Assembly (NCBI GenBank): GCA_017461445.1
Contig: JAFTXW010000019.1
Span: 42,145 to 106,144, forward strand
Direction of reading: 5' to 3'
Length of the DNA: 64,000 bases
Source: Oscillospiraceae bacterium
GTDB lineage: Bacteria > Bacillota > Clostridia > Oscillospirales > Oscillospiraceae
Shown: piece by piece, positions 1-9,230 of the stretch
How positions within the stretch are numbered: the first letter of the stretch is position 1
How the letters are laid out: each line of letters begins with the position of its first letter
The notes under the pieces: generated by a model
Database searches by the model: none
Told to the model about the DNA's origin: nothing
Seen by the model: only the letters and a program-made list of their open reading frames with translations
Translations under genes and position numbers: made by a program

Positions 1-1419
1 GGCAGCAGCGCGCTGGTTGGCTGCGGACTGGGTGTTCTGGCGGGCAGTGTTGTCTTCCCGCTGATCCTTTGGGAAGCCTATAAGATCATGCTGTACATCC
101 CCAATCCGCTGGAGCTGACTTTGGATCTGGGACTGTGCCTGGGTGTGGTTGCTGCTTATACGGTGGTCATTCTGCTGGTCACCCTTTATTGCTGTTACCG
201 TACCCTTGGCGAGGTTCCTGCGGAGCTGATCCGGCCCAAGGCCCCTGCCGCAGGAAAGCAGCTGATCTTTGAGAAGCTTCCCTTCTGGAACAGGGTAAGC
301 TTCCTGAATAAGGTCACCATCCGCAATATTTTCCGTTACCACCAGCGGCTGGCGATGATGTTGGTTGGCATTGGCGGTTGTACCGCGCTGCTGCTGACGG
401 GCTTTGGCCTGCGGGATTCCATCGTAAATGTGGTGGATTTTCAGTTTGAGGATATTACCTCCTACGACATGGAGGTCTACTTCTCCGGCGGTATGACCCA
501 GGAGAATATGGACACCTTCCGCGAGGAAACGGCGTCAAGCGTGCAGGATCTGATGTTCTACCACCAGACCAGCGTGGAGATCGACTTCGAGGATCAGGTG
601 CGGGATATCTACATGATCGCGGCTTCAGAGGATATTCAGCGGTTTATCGATTTCCATCATGGGGATACGCCTTTGGAAATGCCGGGGGAGAATGAATTGC
701 TCATTTCCATCGGTGTGGCTGAGGCTTTGGGTATTCAGGAGGGGGATATTGTGATCCTCCGTGACCCGGACATGCGTACCTTGGAAGTGACCGTCTCCGG
801 GGTGTATTACAATCATGTTTATAACTATGTGATCCTTTCTCCGGAGACCATTGAGGCACAGTGGGGTGAAACGCCTGAACTGCAGATGGCCTTCGTGAAG
901 GCTGCGGAGGGGAAGCGTGTCCACAGTGTCAGTGCGCAGATCACCGCCATGGACAATGTGATGAACGTATCCGTCAGTGAGGATCTGGCGGGGATGGTGC
1001 GGAATATGATGGATGCGCTGGACCTGGTGGTTATCGTTGTGGTCTTCTGTGCGGGCCTGCTGGCAGCTACGGTGCTCTATAACCTGACCAACATAAACAT
1101 CAACGAGCGTATCCGGGAGATCGCGACCATCAAGGTTTTGGGCTTCAATGCCACAGAAACGGCCATGTACATCTTTAAGGAAAATCTGACCCTGACGGTG
1201 GTCGGCGCAGGATTCGGCCTGATTTTGGGCAAGCTGCTGCTGGACTTTGTTATGAGTGAGATCAAGATCAATATGGTCTGGTTCCTGCCGAGAGCACTGC
1301 CTATGTCCTATGTGCTGTCCATTGTAATGACCATTCTGATGGCGATTATTGTTGACTATATTTTCTACTTCAAGCTGGAAAAGATCAACATGGCAGAAGC
1401 ACTGAAATCGGTGGAATAA
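1..1419 (+). CDS. ABC transporter permease, FtsX/MacB family (5' truncated)
   Basis: The frame is open from the first base, so the N-terminal part lies outside the window. What remains (about 472 residues) has two membrane segments near the start, a further one around the MMLVGIGGCTALLLTGFG stretch, an extracytoplasmic domain of roughly 170 residues, and a C-terminal FtsX domain with three hydrophobic segments. The cytoplasmic coupling sequence NINERIREIATIKVLGF between the first two C-terminal segments is typical of FtsX/MacB permeases. Such proteins pair with a separate ATPase and usually work on envelope or peptide substrates rather than classical uptake; the ATPase gene presumably lies upstream. 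The substrate cannot be told. The gene ends at a strong hairpin shared with the convergent aro operon. Confidence 0.85.
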   Translation, partial: GSSALVGCGLGVLAGSVVFPLILWEAYKIMLYIPNPLELTLDLGLCLGVVAAYTVVILLVTLYCCYRTLGEVPAELIRPKAPAAGKQLIFEKLPFWNRVSFLNKVTIRNIFRYHQRLAMMLVGIGGCTALLLTGFGLRDSIVNVVDFQFEDITSYDMEVYFSGGMTQENMDTFREETASSVQDLMFYHQTSVEIDFEDQVRDIYMIAASEDIQRFIDFHHGDTPLEMPGENELLISIGVAEALGIQEGDIVILRDPDMRTLEVTVSGVYYNHVYNYVILSPETIEAQWGETPELQMAFVKAAEGKRVHSVSAQITAMDNVMNVSVSEDLAGMVRNMMDALDLVVIVVVFCAGLLAATVLYNLTNININERIREIATIKVLGFNATETAMYIFKENLTLTVVGAGFGLILGKLLLDFVMSEIKINMVWFLPRALPMSYVLSIVMTILMAIIVDYIFYFKLEKINMAEALKSVE

Positions 1420-1424
1420 GCGTA

Positions 1425-1459
1425 AAAATACCGCTGGGAATTGCTCTCAGCGGTATTTT
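1425..1459. terminator. Bidirectional intrinsic terminator
   Basis: A perfect 12-bp stem (AAAATACCGCTG paired with CAGCGGTATTTT) around an 11-base loop. The A and T runs at the two feet give a U-tract on either strand, so it can end both the permease transcript and the convergent aro operon. Confidence 0.85.
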
Positions 1460-1464
1460 CATAC

Positions 1465-2310
1465 TCATTTTGTATAATAGCTTCGGGTGATGCCGGCGTT
1501 AGCGAAGCCTGTTTTTTCGTAATAGTGCTGGGCGGCGGTATTGGACAGGGCGGTGTCTGTGTCGAAGCGTCGGATGCCCAGTTGGTACAGTTCCGCAAAA
1601 AGCTGGCGCATAATGGCAGTGCCAAGGCCCTGGTGCTGCCGTTTTTCATCCACATAGATCCAGCGAAGATAGGCGATATCCCCTTGCGGAAGAAAATGCA
1701 CCTGGCCCCAGCCCACTTCCACACCTTCTGTCAGGGCGGCGAATTCCCGGCATCCGCCGGGGGACAGGTCGCTCCAGCGCAGGGAGATGGTATCGTCCGC
1801 CGTGTCCTTCGGGCTGAGGATTCTGGCGTAATAGATATTTTCGTGCTCCACGGTGAAGCCGTTGTTCAGAAGAAGGGCTTCCACATGGGGGCTGCTTTCG
1901 TGAAGCTTGCCGTGACGGGCGCAGGCAGTCATACCGAAGTAATGGAAGAACGCATAAATCCGCTGCTCCGTACCAAAATGGTCAAGGGCGGCGTGCAGCA
2001 GTTGCTCCCCAACCTCCGGTTTGTCCCTGTCAAAGCAGAGGATACGGATAACGTTATGGTGTACATCGCTGGAGATTTCACCGGACGTATCAAAGCCGAA
2101 GGCGGTTTCTCCGTATTCGATCAGGCCTGTGAATTCTCCGTCCTTTTGGCAGGTGGTTCGGGAGCATTTTACAATTAAAGTGGAAAAGAGCGGATGACCA
2201 TCACCATCTACATCCTCATACATGGACTGATACCATTGATCCCCGGTCATGGGGAAATGATAGGGCGCGGTGCATTGACTGCGCCAATAATCAAACAGTG
2301 TCTTTCCCAT
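1465..2310 (-). CDS. GNAT-family N-acetyltransferase, last gene of the aro operon
   Basis: 281 residues. The C-terminal half is a recognisable GNAT fold: the acetyl-CoA loop RQHQGLGTAIM follows a beta-strand (AYLRWIYVDEK), and the closing NTAAQHYYEKTGFANAG is the usual beta-6/alpha-4 ending. The N-terminal half (about 140 residues) looks like a second, degenerate GNAT-like domain without a clear acetyl-CoA loop. The ATG lies inside the 3' end of aroQ (20-base overlap) and is preceded by AAGGAAC, so translation is probably coupled. The substrate is unknown. Its place at the end of an aromatic biosynthesis operon may be chance, since GNAT genes are common hitchhikers. Confidence 0.8.
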   Translation of the reverse strand: MGKTLFDYWRSQCTAPYHFPMTGDQWYQSMYEDVDGDGHPLFSTLIVKCSRTTCQKDGEFTGLIEYGETAFGFDTSGEISSDVHHNVIRILCFDRDKPEVGEQLLHAALDHFGTEQRIYAFFHYFGMTACARHGKLHESSPHVEALLLNNGFTVEHENIYYARILSPKDTADDTISLRWSDLSPGGCREFAALTEGVEVGWGQVHFLPQGDIAYLRWIYVDEKRQHQGLGTAIMRQLFAELYQLGIRRFDTDTALSNTAAQHYYEKTGFANAGITRSYYTK

Positions 2311-2734
2311 AATGTTCCTTCAAATAAAGGATCGCCTGCCGGTACCCGTCCAGTCCCTGACCCTTGATGGTCTTGACACAGGCCATACCGGCGTAGGAAA
2401 TCTGGCGGAAGGGCTCCCGGCTGTCCACATCGGAGATGTGAACCTCCACAGCGGGGATGGAGACCGCCTTCAGAGCGTCAAGAATGGCGACGGAGGTGTG
2501 GGTATAGGCGGCGGGGTTTATGACAATGCCGTCCACTTTGCCGTAGGCCCACTGAATTTTGTCAACCAAATCGCCCTCGTGGTTGGACTGGTACTGTTCC
2601 ACTTCCAACCCTTCTGCCAGGGCAGTTTCTTCCAGCAGACGCAGCAGGTCGGCAAAGGTGTTCTTTCCATAAATGCCCGGCTCCCGGATGCCCAGCATGT
2701 TCAGGTTGGGGCCATTGATGACGAGAATTTTCAT
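2291..2734 (-). CDS. aroQ: 3-Dehydroquinate dehydratase, type II
   Basis: 147 residues, the usual length of the small dodecameric type II enzyme that converts 3-dehydroquinate to 3-dehydroshikimate. The N-terminus MKILVINGPNLNMLG, the flexible loop with the catalytic Tyr (REPGIYG), the NPAAYTHTSVAI segment with the catalytic His, and VHISDVDSREPFR are all family signatures. The start overlaps the stop of aroE-aroK as ATGA, which indicates translational coupling. It carries out the third shikimate step, and the other steps lie in the same transcript. Confidence 0.97.
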   Translation of the reverse strand: MKILVINGPNLNMLGIREPGIYGKNTFADLLRLLEETALAEGLEVEQYQSNHEGDLVDKIQWAYGKVDGIVINPAAYTHTSVAILDALKAVSIPAVEVHISDVDSREPFRQISYAGMACVKTIKGQGLDGYRQAILYLKEHYGKDTV

Positions 2735-3957
2735 GGTGTTTCCTCCAATTTTTCAAGAATCCGGGCAACGGTTTCCTCTGCCGCGCCGTTGTTGTCGATG
2801 GCGTGGTCGGTAAAGGCTTCATACATGGGCTTCCGTATGGCGTACATATCCGTCAGCTTATTGGCCTGGGACAGGGGGCGGCCATCGGTGGGAAGCACGT
2901 CCAGGGCACGTTTTAGCCAGAAGATGGTTCCATTCTGATGGAGCAGGGGATAGTTCCGTTCCTTTGTTACACAGCCGCCGCCGGTGGCGATGATAAGGGC
3001 CGACTGCTTGCCCAGCTCCGAAAGGGCTTTTGTTTCCCACTCCCGGAATACCTCCTCGCCGTCCTCAGCAAAAATCTCAGGAATGGATTTTCCCGCAAGA
3101 CGGACAATTTCTGCATCCGCGTCCACAAATTTCCGTCCCAGCTTTTCCGCCAGCATTCCGCCGATGGTGCTCTTTCCGCAGCCGGGCATGCCCACAAGGA
3201 CGATATTTTGCATCTGCACAGATAACTTCCGGTGGATATCTCCAATCCGGGAATCGTCAATGGGCTTTCCGGTGAAATACTCCGCAGCCTCCTTTGCTTG
3301 GGCCACCAGCATCCACAGTCCGTTTTCTGTGGAAAGCCCCAGCTTTTCCGCGTCCAGCAGCAGCTGGGTCCGGGCGGGGTTGTAGACCACATCCAGCACA
3401 CCCTCCAGCCTTGGGAACCGGGACAAATCTACAGGGTTGACACCCACGTTGGGATACATGCCCACCGGGGTGGTGTTCACGATCACAGCTGCGTCGGCGT
3501 GAAGGTGGAGGTTATCATAATTGTTTTCCCCGGAGCGAGAAATGACAATGACCCTGGCACCCAGCTCCCGCAGCACGGCCACCGCCGTATTGGAAGCACC
3601 GCCGCTGCCCAGCACCAGTGCCTTTTTGCCGGAAACCGCCAGACCGCTCCGCTTTACCATGGAGGCAAAGCCGAAATAGTCTGTATTGTGTCCGAAAAAG
3701 GTGCCGTCCGCTCTGCGGACGATGGTATTCACCGCACCAATCTTCCGGGCAGTGGGGGACAGTTCATCAAGAAAAGGAATGACCTCTTTTTTGTAGGGAA
3801 CCGTTACATTGATGCCGGTAAAATCTCCGTTTTTCAGGAAAACCTCGATTTCCTCCGGCTCCTTTTCAAAGAGCACATAGGAGTAATCTCCCAGATAACC
3901 GTGAATCTGCGGGGAATAGCTGTGCCCCAGCTTCCGGCCCAATAATCCGCACCTCAT
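2731..3957 (-). CDS. Shikimate dehydrogenase - shikimate kinase fusion
   Basis: 408 residues holding two enzymes. Residues 1-246 are AroE: the shikimate-binding SYSP (13-16), the catalytic Lys in NVTVPYKKE (about 56), the Asp in GHNTDYFGF (about 93), and the NADP Rossmann loop VLGSGGASNT. Residues 249-408 are AroK: Walker A GMPGCGKST (257-265), the DADAEI shikimate-binding Asp, and the GGGCV loop. I chose the ATG at 3957 because it overlaps the pheA stop (ATGA) and has GAGGTGG upstream; the frame stays open 21 codons further, but that stretch lies inside pheA. One polypeptide would reduce dehydroshikimate and phosphorylate the product. Met249 could give a separate kinase by internal initiation. 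Confidence 0.95.
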   Translation of the reverse strand: MRCGLLGRKLGHSYSPQIHGYLGDYSYVLFEKEPEEIEVFLKNGDFTGINVTVPYKKEVIPFLDELSPTARKIGAVNTIVRRADGTFFGHNTDYFGFASMVKRSGLAVSGKKALVLGSGGASNTAVAVLRELGARVIVISRSGENNYDNLHLHADAAVIVNTTPVGMYPNVGVNPVDLSRFPRLEGVLDVVYNPARTQLLLDAEKLGLSTENGLWMLVAQAKEAAEYFTGKPIDDSRIGDIHRKLSVQMQNIVLVGMPGCGKSTIGGMLAEKLGRKFVDADAEIVRLAGKSIPEIFAEDGEEVFREWETKALSELGKQSALIIATGGGCVTKERNYPLLHQNGTIFWLKRALDVLPTDGRPLSQANKLTDMYAIRKPMYEAFTDHAIDNNGAAEETVARILEKLEETP

Positions 3958-5099
3958 CAAACCACCTCGGTATAGCTGCCCAGATACTTGAATTCCTCGC
4001 ACAGCTCGTCCAGCTCGCACATCAGCTGTACGAATTCTTCGGAGTAAATGGAGGTCTCCAGATCGAAATAGAACATGAACTCAAACTCCCGGTCGGGGAG
4101 GGGACGGGATTCCAGCTTGGTCACATTGATGCCCAGGGTGTAAAGCCGTGCCAGGACTTTGTACAGCGCGCCGGGCTTATGGTTCAGGATCATCATGATG
4201 CTGGTCTTGTCGGAACCGGGGTAAATTTCCAGATTTTTGCTGATGCAGATGAACCGGGTGTGGTTGTTGCCCTTGTCCTGAACGGAGTGAGCGATGCAGT
4301 CCAAGCCGTACAGCTCGGCGCAGCTGCGGCTGGAAAGGGCGGCAACATCATTTCTGCCGGATTTTGCCACCATTTCGGCGGCGACGGCGGTGTTGCTGAC
4401 GGGAATCACATTAACGCCCGGCAGGCTGTGGAGGAAGTCGCCGCACTGGTTGATGGCCTGTTCGTGGGAGTAGACGGTTTTGATATCACTGAGCTTGGTG
4501 CCCTTGTTTACCAGTACATTGTGGTCTACTTTTAAGCGGAAGGTGCGGACAATGGAGAAATTGTGACGGATCATCAGGTCGTAGACCTTGTTGACGGAGC
4601 CAGCGGTGGAGTTTTCAATGGGCAGAATGCCGTAGGGGCACAGACCCTGCTCGATGGCGTTGAATACACCCTCGAAGTTCTTGAAATACATGATAAAGGG
4701 GCTTTTGAATATCTTTTCGCAGGCGATTTGGGAATAGGCACCCTCCACGCCCTGGCAGGCCACCATGGGAGCCTGGGGAAACAGCTTGGGGGTATTTTCG
4801 ATGGCTTGGGTGATTTGCCCGAACAGGGGGCTGACCTCGCCGTTTCGCTTGCTCTGGTAGCTGCGGCTCAGCTCGAAAAGCATGGAGTACAGCACCCGGG
4901 CATAGTTTGCCATCTCGGGGCCTGCCTTTTCGGCAACGCTCTGCAAAATGGCCCGCTCCCGGGCGGGAACCAGAATGGGCATATTGTTTGCCTTTTTATA
5001 GTCAGCCACCTTGGCAGACAGATTCATGCGTTGGCAAAACAGCTGCACCAATTGGTCGTCGATTTTATCAATATCCTTGCGGATCTCGGTTAAGTCCAC
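3957..5099 (-). CDS. pheA: Bifunctional chorismate mutase / prephenate dehydratase (P-protein)
   Basis: 380 residues. Residues 1-90 are an AroQ-type chorismate mutase (MDLTEIRKDIDKIDDQLVQLF, with ERAILQSV at its end). Residues 110-290 are prephenate dehydratase (VACQGVEGAYSQIA near the start, NHTRFICI containing the conserved TRF). Residues 300-380 are an ACT domain with the Phe-binding ESRP motif (LESRPLPDREFEFMFYFD), so the enzyme is probably feedback-inhibited by phenylalanine. The start is GTG with AGGAGG eight bases upstream. It commits chorismate to phenylalanine, while tyrA in the same operon takes prephenate to tyrosine. Confidence 0.97.
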   Translation of the reverse strand: MDLTEIRKDIDKIDDQLVQLFCQRMNLSAKVADYKKANNMPILVPARERAILQSVAEKAGPEMANYARVLYSMLFELSRSYQSKRNGEVSPLFGQITQAIENTPKLFPQAPMVACQGVEGAYSQIACEKIFKSPFIMYFKNFEGVFNAIEQGLCPYGILPIENSTAGSVNKVYDLMIRHNFSIVRTFRLKVDHNVLVNKGTKLSDIKTVYSHEQAINQCGDFLHSLPGVNVIPVSNTAVAAEMVAKSGRNDVAALSSRSCAELYGLDCIAHSVQDKGNNHTRFICISKNLEIYPGSDKTSIMMILNHKPGALYKVLARLYTLGINVTKLESRPLPDREFEFMFYFDLETSIYSEEFVQLMCELDELCEEFKYLGSYTEVV

Positions 5100-5101
5100 G
5101 G

Positions 5102-6190
5102 TTACTTCCTCCTGTTTGTTTGGGTGTTGCCCAGGATCAGATCATAGATGGCAATGGCTGCCGCCGCCTCCACAACGGGAACGGCCCGGGGGACGATGCA
5201 GGGGTCGTGACGGCCCTTGACAGTAAGCTCCTGCACTTCCATCCGGCTAAGGGAAACGCTCTGCTGGGGTTTCGAGATGGAGGGGGTGGGCTTGATGGCT
5301 ACATCGAAGATGATGGGCATACCGTTGGTGATGCCGCCAAGGATGCCGCCACAGCCATTGGATTCAGCGGTGATTTTTCCGTTAGCAATCGTGTAGCTGT
5401 CATTATTCTCGCTTCCGCGCAAATGGGCGGCGGTGAAGCCCAAACCAAATTCTACACCCTTGACTGCCGGGATACCGTAGACGATTTGCGCGATGCGGCT
5501 CTCTACGCCGCCGAACATAGGCTCACCAATTCCGGCGGGGAGCCCAGTAACGGCGCATTCGATGATACCGCCAACGCTGTCTCCCTTGTAGCGTGCATGG
5601 GCGATTTCAGACATCATGGCTTCGGCACTGTCCTGGTGGAGGACTGGAAAATGGGGGAGGATGGCATTGATGTCCGGTTCCAGAGGATCGAAGGTATCAT
5701 CTACCGCCTGACCGATGCAGGTAATGTGGGCTGTGATTCGAATCCCCATCTCCTCCAGCCACTGCTTGCACAGGCCGCCTGCGATGCACAGGGGAGCCGT
5801 CAGCCGCCCGGAGAAGTGGCCGCCGCCTGCGGCATCCTGGAAACCGCCGTACTTAACTTGGGCGGTGTAGTCCGCGTGACCGGGTCGGGGGCAGTCCTTC
5901 AGGTTAGCGTAATCCCCGGAGCGGGTGTTTTTGTTGTAGATCACGGCGGCGATGGGTGCGCCGCAGGTGCAGCCGTCCAGAATGCCGCCCAGGAATTCGG
6001 GACGGTCCTCCTCCCGGCGGGGGGTGGACCAGTCATTCTGACCCGGTGCACGGCGGTTCAGGAATTCCTGTAGTTTATCCAAATCCACCGGAAGCCCCGC
6101 AGGGATGCCGTCCAGGGTCATACCGATGGCGGGGCCGTGGGATTGGCCGAAAATGGATAATTTTAGATTTTCACCGTAGGTACTGCTCAT
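5102..6190 (-). CDS. aroC: Chorismate synthase
   Basis: 362 residues, the normal length for the FMN-dependent enzyme that makes chorismate from EPSP. Signatures seen: GQSHGPAIGMTLDGIPAG near the start, the basic RRAPGQNDWSTPRREEDRPEFLGG segment, GRLTAPLCIAG, and the C-terminal KGRHDPCIVPRAVPVVEA. The ATG has GGAGGC upstream and overlaps the end of aroA by 20 bases; the stop is two bases before the pheA GTG. No oddities. Confidence 0.97.
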   Translation of the reverse strand: MSSTYGENLKLSIFGQSHGPAIGMTLDGIPAGLPVDLDKLQEFLNRRAPGQNDWSTPRREEDRPEFLGGILDGCTCGAPIAAVIYNKNTRSGDYANLKDCPRPGHADYTAQVKYGGFQDAAGGGHFSGRLTAPLCIAGGLCKQWLEEMGIRITAHITCIGQAVDDTFDPLEPDINAILPHFPVLHQDSAEAMMSEIAHARYKGDSVGGIIECAVTGLPAGIGEPMFGGVESRIAQIVYGIPAVKGVEFGLGFTAAHLRGSENNDSYTIANGKITAESNGCGGILGGITNGMPIIFDVAIKPTPSISKPQQSVSLSRMEVQELTVKGRHDPCIVPRAVPVVEAAAAIAIYDLILGNTQTNRRK

Positions 6191-7367
6191 ATTTGCCTCC
6201 TAACCGGGCGTATTCGGCCCAGAAATGGGGATAGGATTTCTTGACGCATTCCGCGCCAAGGATGGTGACGTGTTCCTTGCAGACTGTTGCCGCGATGGCG
6301 GCGGACATGGCGATGCGGTGGTCGTTGACGCTGTCCACGGTACCGCCGGTCAGGCCCGTGCCGTAAACAGTTAGGGTATCTTCGGTGGCTTCAGCCCTGC
6401 CGCCAAGGTTTTCCAGCATGGCAACGACGGAGGCCACCCGGTCGGATTCCTTTAACCGAAGCCGCCGGATGTCCGTAAAGACCGCACCTTGTTTGCAGGC
6501 TGCAACCACCGATAGGATGGGAACCAGGTCGGGGATATCCGCTGCGGAAATGGTGATATTTTCGTCCAGTGCGGGGAGAAGTTCTGCTGCCGCCCGGTCG
6601 CCCTGGGGAGAATCCGGGGAGAGGTTATGGGTGGTAACCTCATTTCCCAGGGACTGTGCCGCTAAGAAGAAGGCACCGTTGCTCCAATCGCCCTCTACAG
6701 TTACGGTGCCGGGGGAATGAAAGGGCTTTCCACCCTGAACGGAAAACGCTTCCGTATCCATTCCGAAAACTGCCATGGCCCGCTGGGTCATGGTGATATA
6801 GGGCCGGGATTCCACTTTGCCGACCAACCGGATGTGGCTCTCGCCGGGGATCAGGGCCGTTGCCAGCAGCAAACCCGTAATGAATTGGCTGGATACGCTG
6901 CCGTCAATGACGTATTCGCCCGCTTTCAGCTTTCCCTGGCAGCGGATGGTTTCAGAGGTGGGGCGGGTCAGGGTGCAGCCCATCCGTTCCATTTCCTCCC
7001 ATAGGGGGGACAGGGGACGCTGGGGCAGCCGCCCGGCCATCAGGAAAGTGGCATCCACGCCCAATGCGCCTGCCACAGGCAGCAGAAAGCGCAGGGTGGA
7101 GCCGCTTTCGCAGCAGTTGAGCAGGGCTTTTTCGGGAAGGGCTTGAACCGGTGTGACGGAATAGCCCCAGTCTGTCCGGGTGATCTTTGCACCCAGCGCG
7201 TTCAGACAATCCGCCGTGGCTTCAATGTCCCGGTTGGTGTCCGGGCAAAGAAGGGTGGTGGGCCTGTCTGCAAAGGCGGCGCAGATCAGAAGCCTGTGGG
7301 CCTGGGATTTGGAGGGGATGGCGGTAACGGAGCCGCTCAGTTTTTGGGGGGTAATGGTTATATCCAT
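6171..7367 (-). CDS. aroA: 5-Enolpyruvylshikimate-3-phosphate synthase
   Basis: 398 residues. It joins shikimate-3-phosphate and PEP. Visible motifs: the N-terminal SKSQAHRLLICAAF (the conserved Lys-Ser of the S3P/PEP site), SGSTLRFLLPVAGALG, and LRLKESDRVASV. The ATG at 7367 lies two bases after the aroB stop, with the ribosome site (GAGGCAGG) inside the last aroB codons. An upstream TTG at 7385 would extend it by six residues but lies inside aroB and has no better ribosome site. The active-site loop reads AGALG rather than GNAGTA, which places it near the class II (glyphosate-insensitive type) enzymes; that class assignment is inference. Confidence 0.96.
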   Translation of the reverse strand: MDITITPQKLSGSVTAIPSKSQAHRLLICAAFADRPTTLLCPDTNRDIEATADCLNALGAKITRTDWGYSVTPVQALPEKALLNCCESGSTLRFLLPVAGALGVDATFLMAGRLPQRPLSPLWEEMERMGCTLTRPTSETIRCQGKLKAGEYVIDGSVSSQFITGLLLATALIPGESHIRLVGKVESRPYITMTQRAMAVFGMDTEAFSVQGGKPFHSPGTVTVEGDWSNGAFFLAAQSLGNEVTTHNLSPDSPQGDRAAAELLPALDENITISAADIPDLVPILSVVAACKQGAVFTDIRRLRLKESDRVASVVAMLENLGGRAEATEDTLTVYGTGLTGGTVDSVNDHRIAMSAAIAATVCKEHVTILGAECVKKSYPHFWAEYARLGGKYEQYLR

Positions 7368-7368
7368 A

Positions 7369-8403
7369 TCAAAGACCTGCCTCAATGAAGGATCTCAGGT
7401 TTTCTACGGGGGTGGGTACGATTTCGCAGTGGCCGATGGCTTTGGGTATGATAAGATTCACCGTGCCGCCGCTGCGCTTTTTGTCGGAAAGGGTGTAGCT
7501 ATAGAGATCATCAGCGGAATATTCCGTATTGGTGGGCAGACCGAATTTTTCAAGGATACCGATGATTTTTCCGGTATCCCCGCAGCCGGAGGCCCGGCTG
7601 ACGATGGCCATGCCGATGGCGACGGCTTTGCCGTGGGAGATGCCGAAGTGGCTTTTGGCCTCCACGCCGTGGCCGATGGTGTGGCCCAGATTCAGCTTCA
7701 TCCGGGCACCAGTGTCAAATTCATCCTCCATCACCACATCCCGCTTTAATTCCACACAGCGGGTGATGACGGCTTCCCGGTCAAAGTTCAGGCCCTTTTC
7801 TTCCAGATGGGCAAAGAGGGCAGGATCGTACAGTGTGCCGTACTTGATGACCTCGGCGCAGCCGTCCCGGAAGATATCCTCGGAGAGGGAGTTCAGGGTG
7901 TCGGTATCGCAGAGAACCAGACTGGGCTGGCAAAAGGCTCCTGCCAGATTTTTGCCTGCGGGCAGATCGATGGCGGTTTTGCCGCCCACGGAGGAATCCA
8001 CAGCTGCCAGCAGGGTAGTGGGTACCTGAATGAAGCGGATACCACGCAGGTAAGACGCGGCGGCGAAGCCCGCCAGATCGCCTACAACGCCGCCTCCCAG
8101 AGCCACGAGCATATCGGAGCGGGTCAGCTTGTTTTCTGCCAGGAAATTCAAAAGGGAAAGGAAGGTATTGCCGTTTTTGCTTTCCTCTCCGGCGGGAAAA
8201 ACGTAGGAAATGACGTCAAAACCGGCAGTTTTCAGGCTTTCCGCGGCAACATTACCGTAAAGGGGAAATACGGTGCTTTCGCTGACAATGCAGACCTTCT
8301 GGGCTTTGCCCAGCTTTTTGGCTTCTGCGCCAAGGGTGGAAAGCAGGCCGCTTCCAATCAAAATATCGTATTTTTTTGAGGCGTTGACTGTGACGGTGTT
8401 CAT
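7369..8403 (-). CDS. aroB: 3-Dehydroquinate synthase
   Basis: 344 residues, normal for this NAD- and metal-dependent enzyme converting DAHP to 3-dehydroquinate. Motifs: GGGVVGDLAGFAAASYLRGI (nucleotide loop), PTTLLAAVDSSVGGKTAID, and the metal-binding LNLGHTIGHGVEA. The start overlaps the tyrA stop as ATGA, continuing the operon's coupled arrangement. Confidence 0.97.
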   Translation of the reverse strand: MNTVTVNASKKYDILIGSGLLSTLGAEAKKLGKAQKVCIVSESTVFPLYGNVAAESLKTAGFDVISYVFPAGEESKNGNTFLSLLNFLAENKLTRSDMLVALGGGVVGDLAGFAAASYLRGIRFIQVPTTLLAAVDSSVGGKTAIDLPAGKNLAGAFCQPSLVLCDTDTLNSLSEDIFRDGCAEVIKYGTLYDPALFAHLEEKGLNFDREAVITRCVELKRDVVMEDEFDTGARMKLNLGHTIGHGVEAKSHFGISHGKAVAIGMAIVSRASGCGDTGKIIGILEKFGLPTNTEYSADDLYSYTLSDKKRSGGTVNLIIPKAIGHCEIVPTPVENLRSFIEAGL

Positions 8404-9230
8404 CCGTCCACCTCCTCTTTTCGTTTCTTGCCTTCGTCCAGCAGGGACACCAGGCGGTCCATATTGTTGTCGGAAATGGCATCCCGGTATTCTTTCAAAC
8501 TATTGATATAGTAATCCAGCTCAAAGAGCACGTTTTCTTTGTTTTCCATAAACAGCTCTGCCCACATCTGCGCATTCAGCCAGGCAACACGGGTCAGATC
8601 CTTGTAGCTGCCCGCGGAGAAGCCCTTGTGGTTCAGGGCGGTGGGGGATTTGATAAAGGCGTTGCTTAAAATGTGGGGCATCTGAGAGGTGAAAGCGATC
8701 ATCTTGTCATGCTCCTCTGCCGTTGTTACGGAGAAGAAGCCAAAATTGCAGGGCTTCAATGCCTTCTTCACCCGGTCCAACAGCTGGATATCATCAAAGA
8801 CCGGGGGAACCAGCACCATGGGCGCACCCTCAAAAAGGTTGGCCCGGCTGTACTTGAAGCCGGAAAACTGAGAGCCAGCCATGGGATGTCCGCCTACAAA
8901 GGTAAAACCGTATTTTTCTGCCAGAGGGAAGCACCGTTCACAAATCTCACGCTTAATGCCGCAGCAGTCGATGACCAGAGCGGACCTGGACACCAGAGGG
9001 GCGTTCTTTTCCAGCCAAGAGGCACTGCCATCAGGGTAAATGGCAAGCAGGATCAGGTCGCATTCGGGAATGGTGGTCTCATCCAGCTTTCCATGGACGG
9101 CACCGGCCAGCATGGCAAAGGAGAGCATACTTTCGTTTCGCTGAATGGCGTAAACGGTGTGGCCCTCCAGGGCGTAGGCTCTTGCAAGAGAACCGCCGAT
9201 CAGGCCGAGACCTAAAATACCGACTTTCAT
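8400..9230 (-). CDS. tyrA: Prephenate dehydrogenase
   Basis: 276 residues. An N-terminal Rossmann domain starts with VGILGLGLIGGSLARAYA. The central catalytic part has the conserved GGHPMAGSQFSGF (His of the prephenate site) and the C-terminal half is the all-helical dimerisation domain. There is no ACT domain, so any tyrosine control would act on the protein by other means or on transcription (see the leader region at 10.3 kb). ATGA overlaps occur at both ends (with the DAHP synthase gene and aroB). The product is 4-hydroxyphenylpyruvate for tyrosine. Confidence 0.95.
   Translation of the reverse strand: MKVGILGLGLIGGSLARAYALEGHTVYAIQRNESMLSFAMLAGAVHGKLDETTIPECDLILLAIYPDGSASWLEKNAPLVSRSALVIDCCGIKREICERCFPLAEKYGFTFVGGHPMAGSQFSGFKYSRANLFEGAPMVLVPPVFDDIQLLDRVKKALKPCNFGFFSVTTAEEHDKMIAFTSQMPHILSNAFIKSPTALNHKGFSAGSYKDLTRVAWLNAQMWAELFMENKENVLFELDYYINSLKEYRDAISDNNMDRLVSLLDEGKKRKEEVDG

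Noticed and set aside
4907-6073. 388-codon plus-strand frame opposite aroC/pheA
   Set aside because: Shadow of aroC; the minus strand has a complete enzyme with all motifs.
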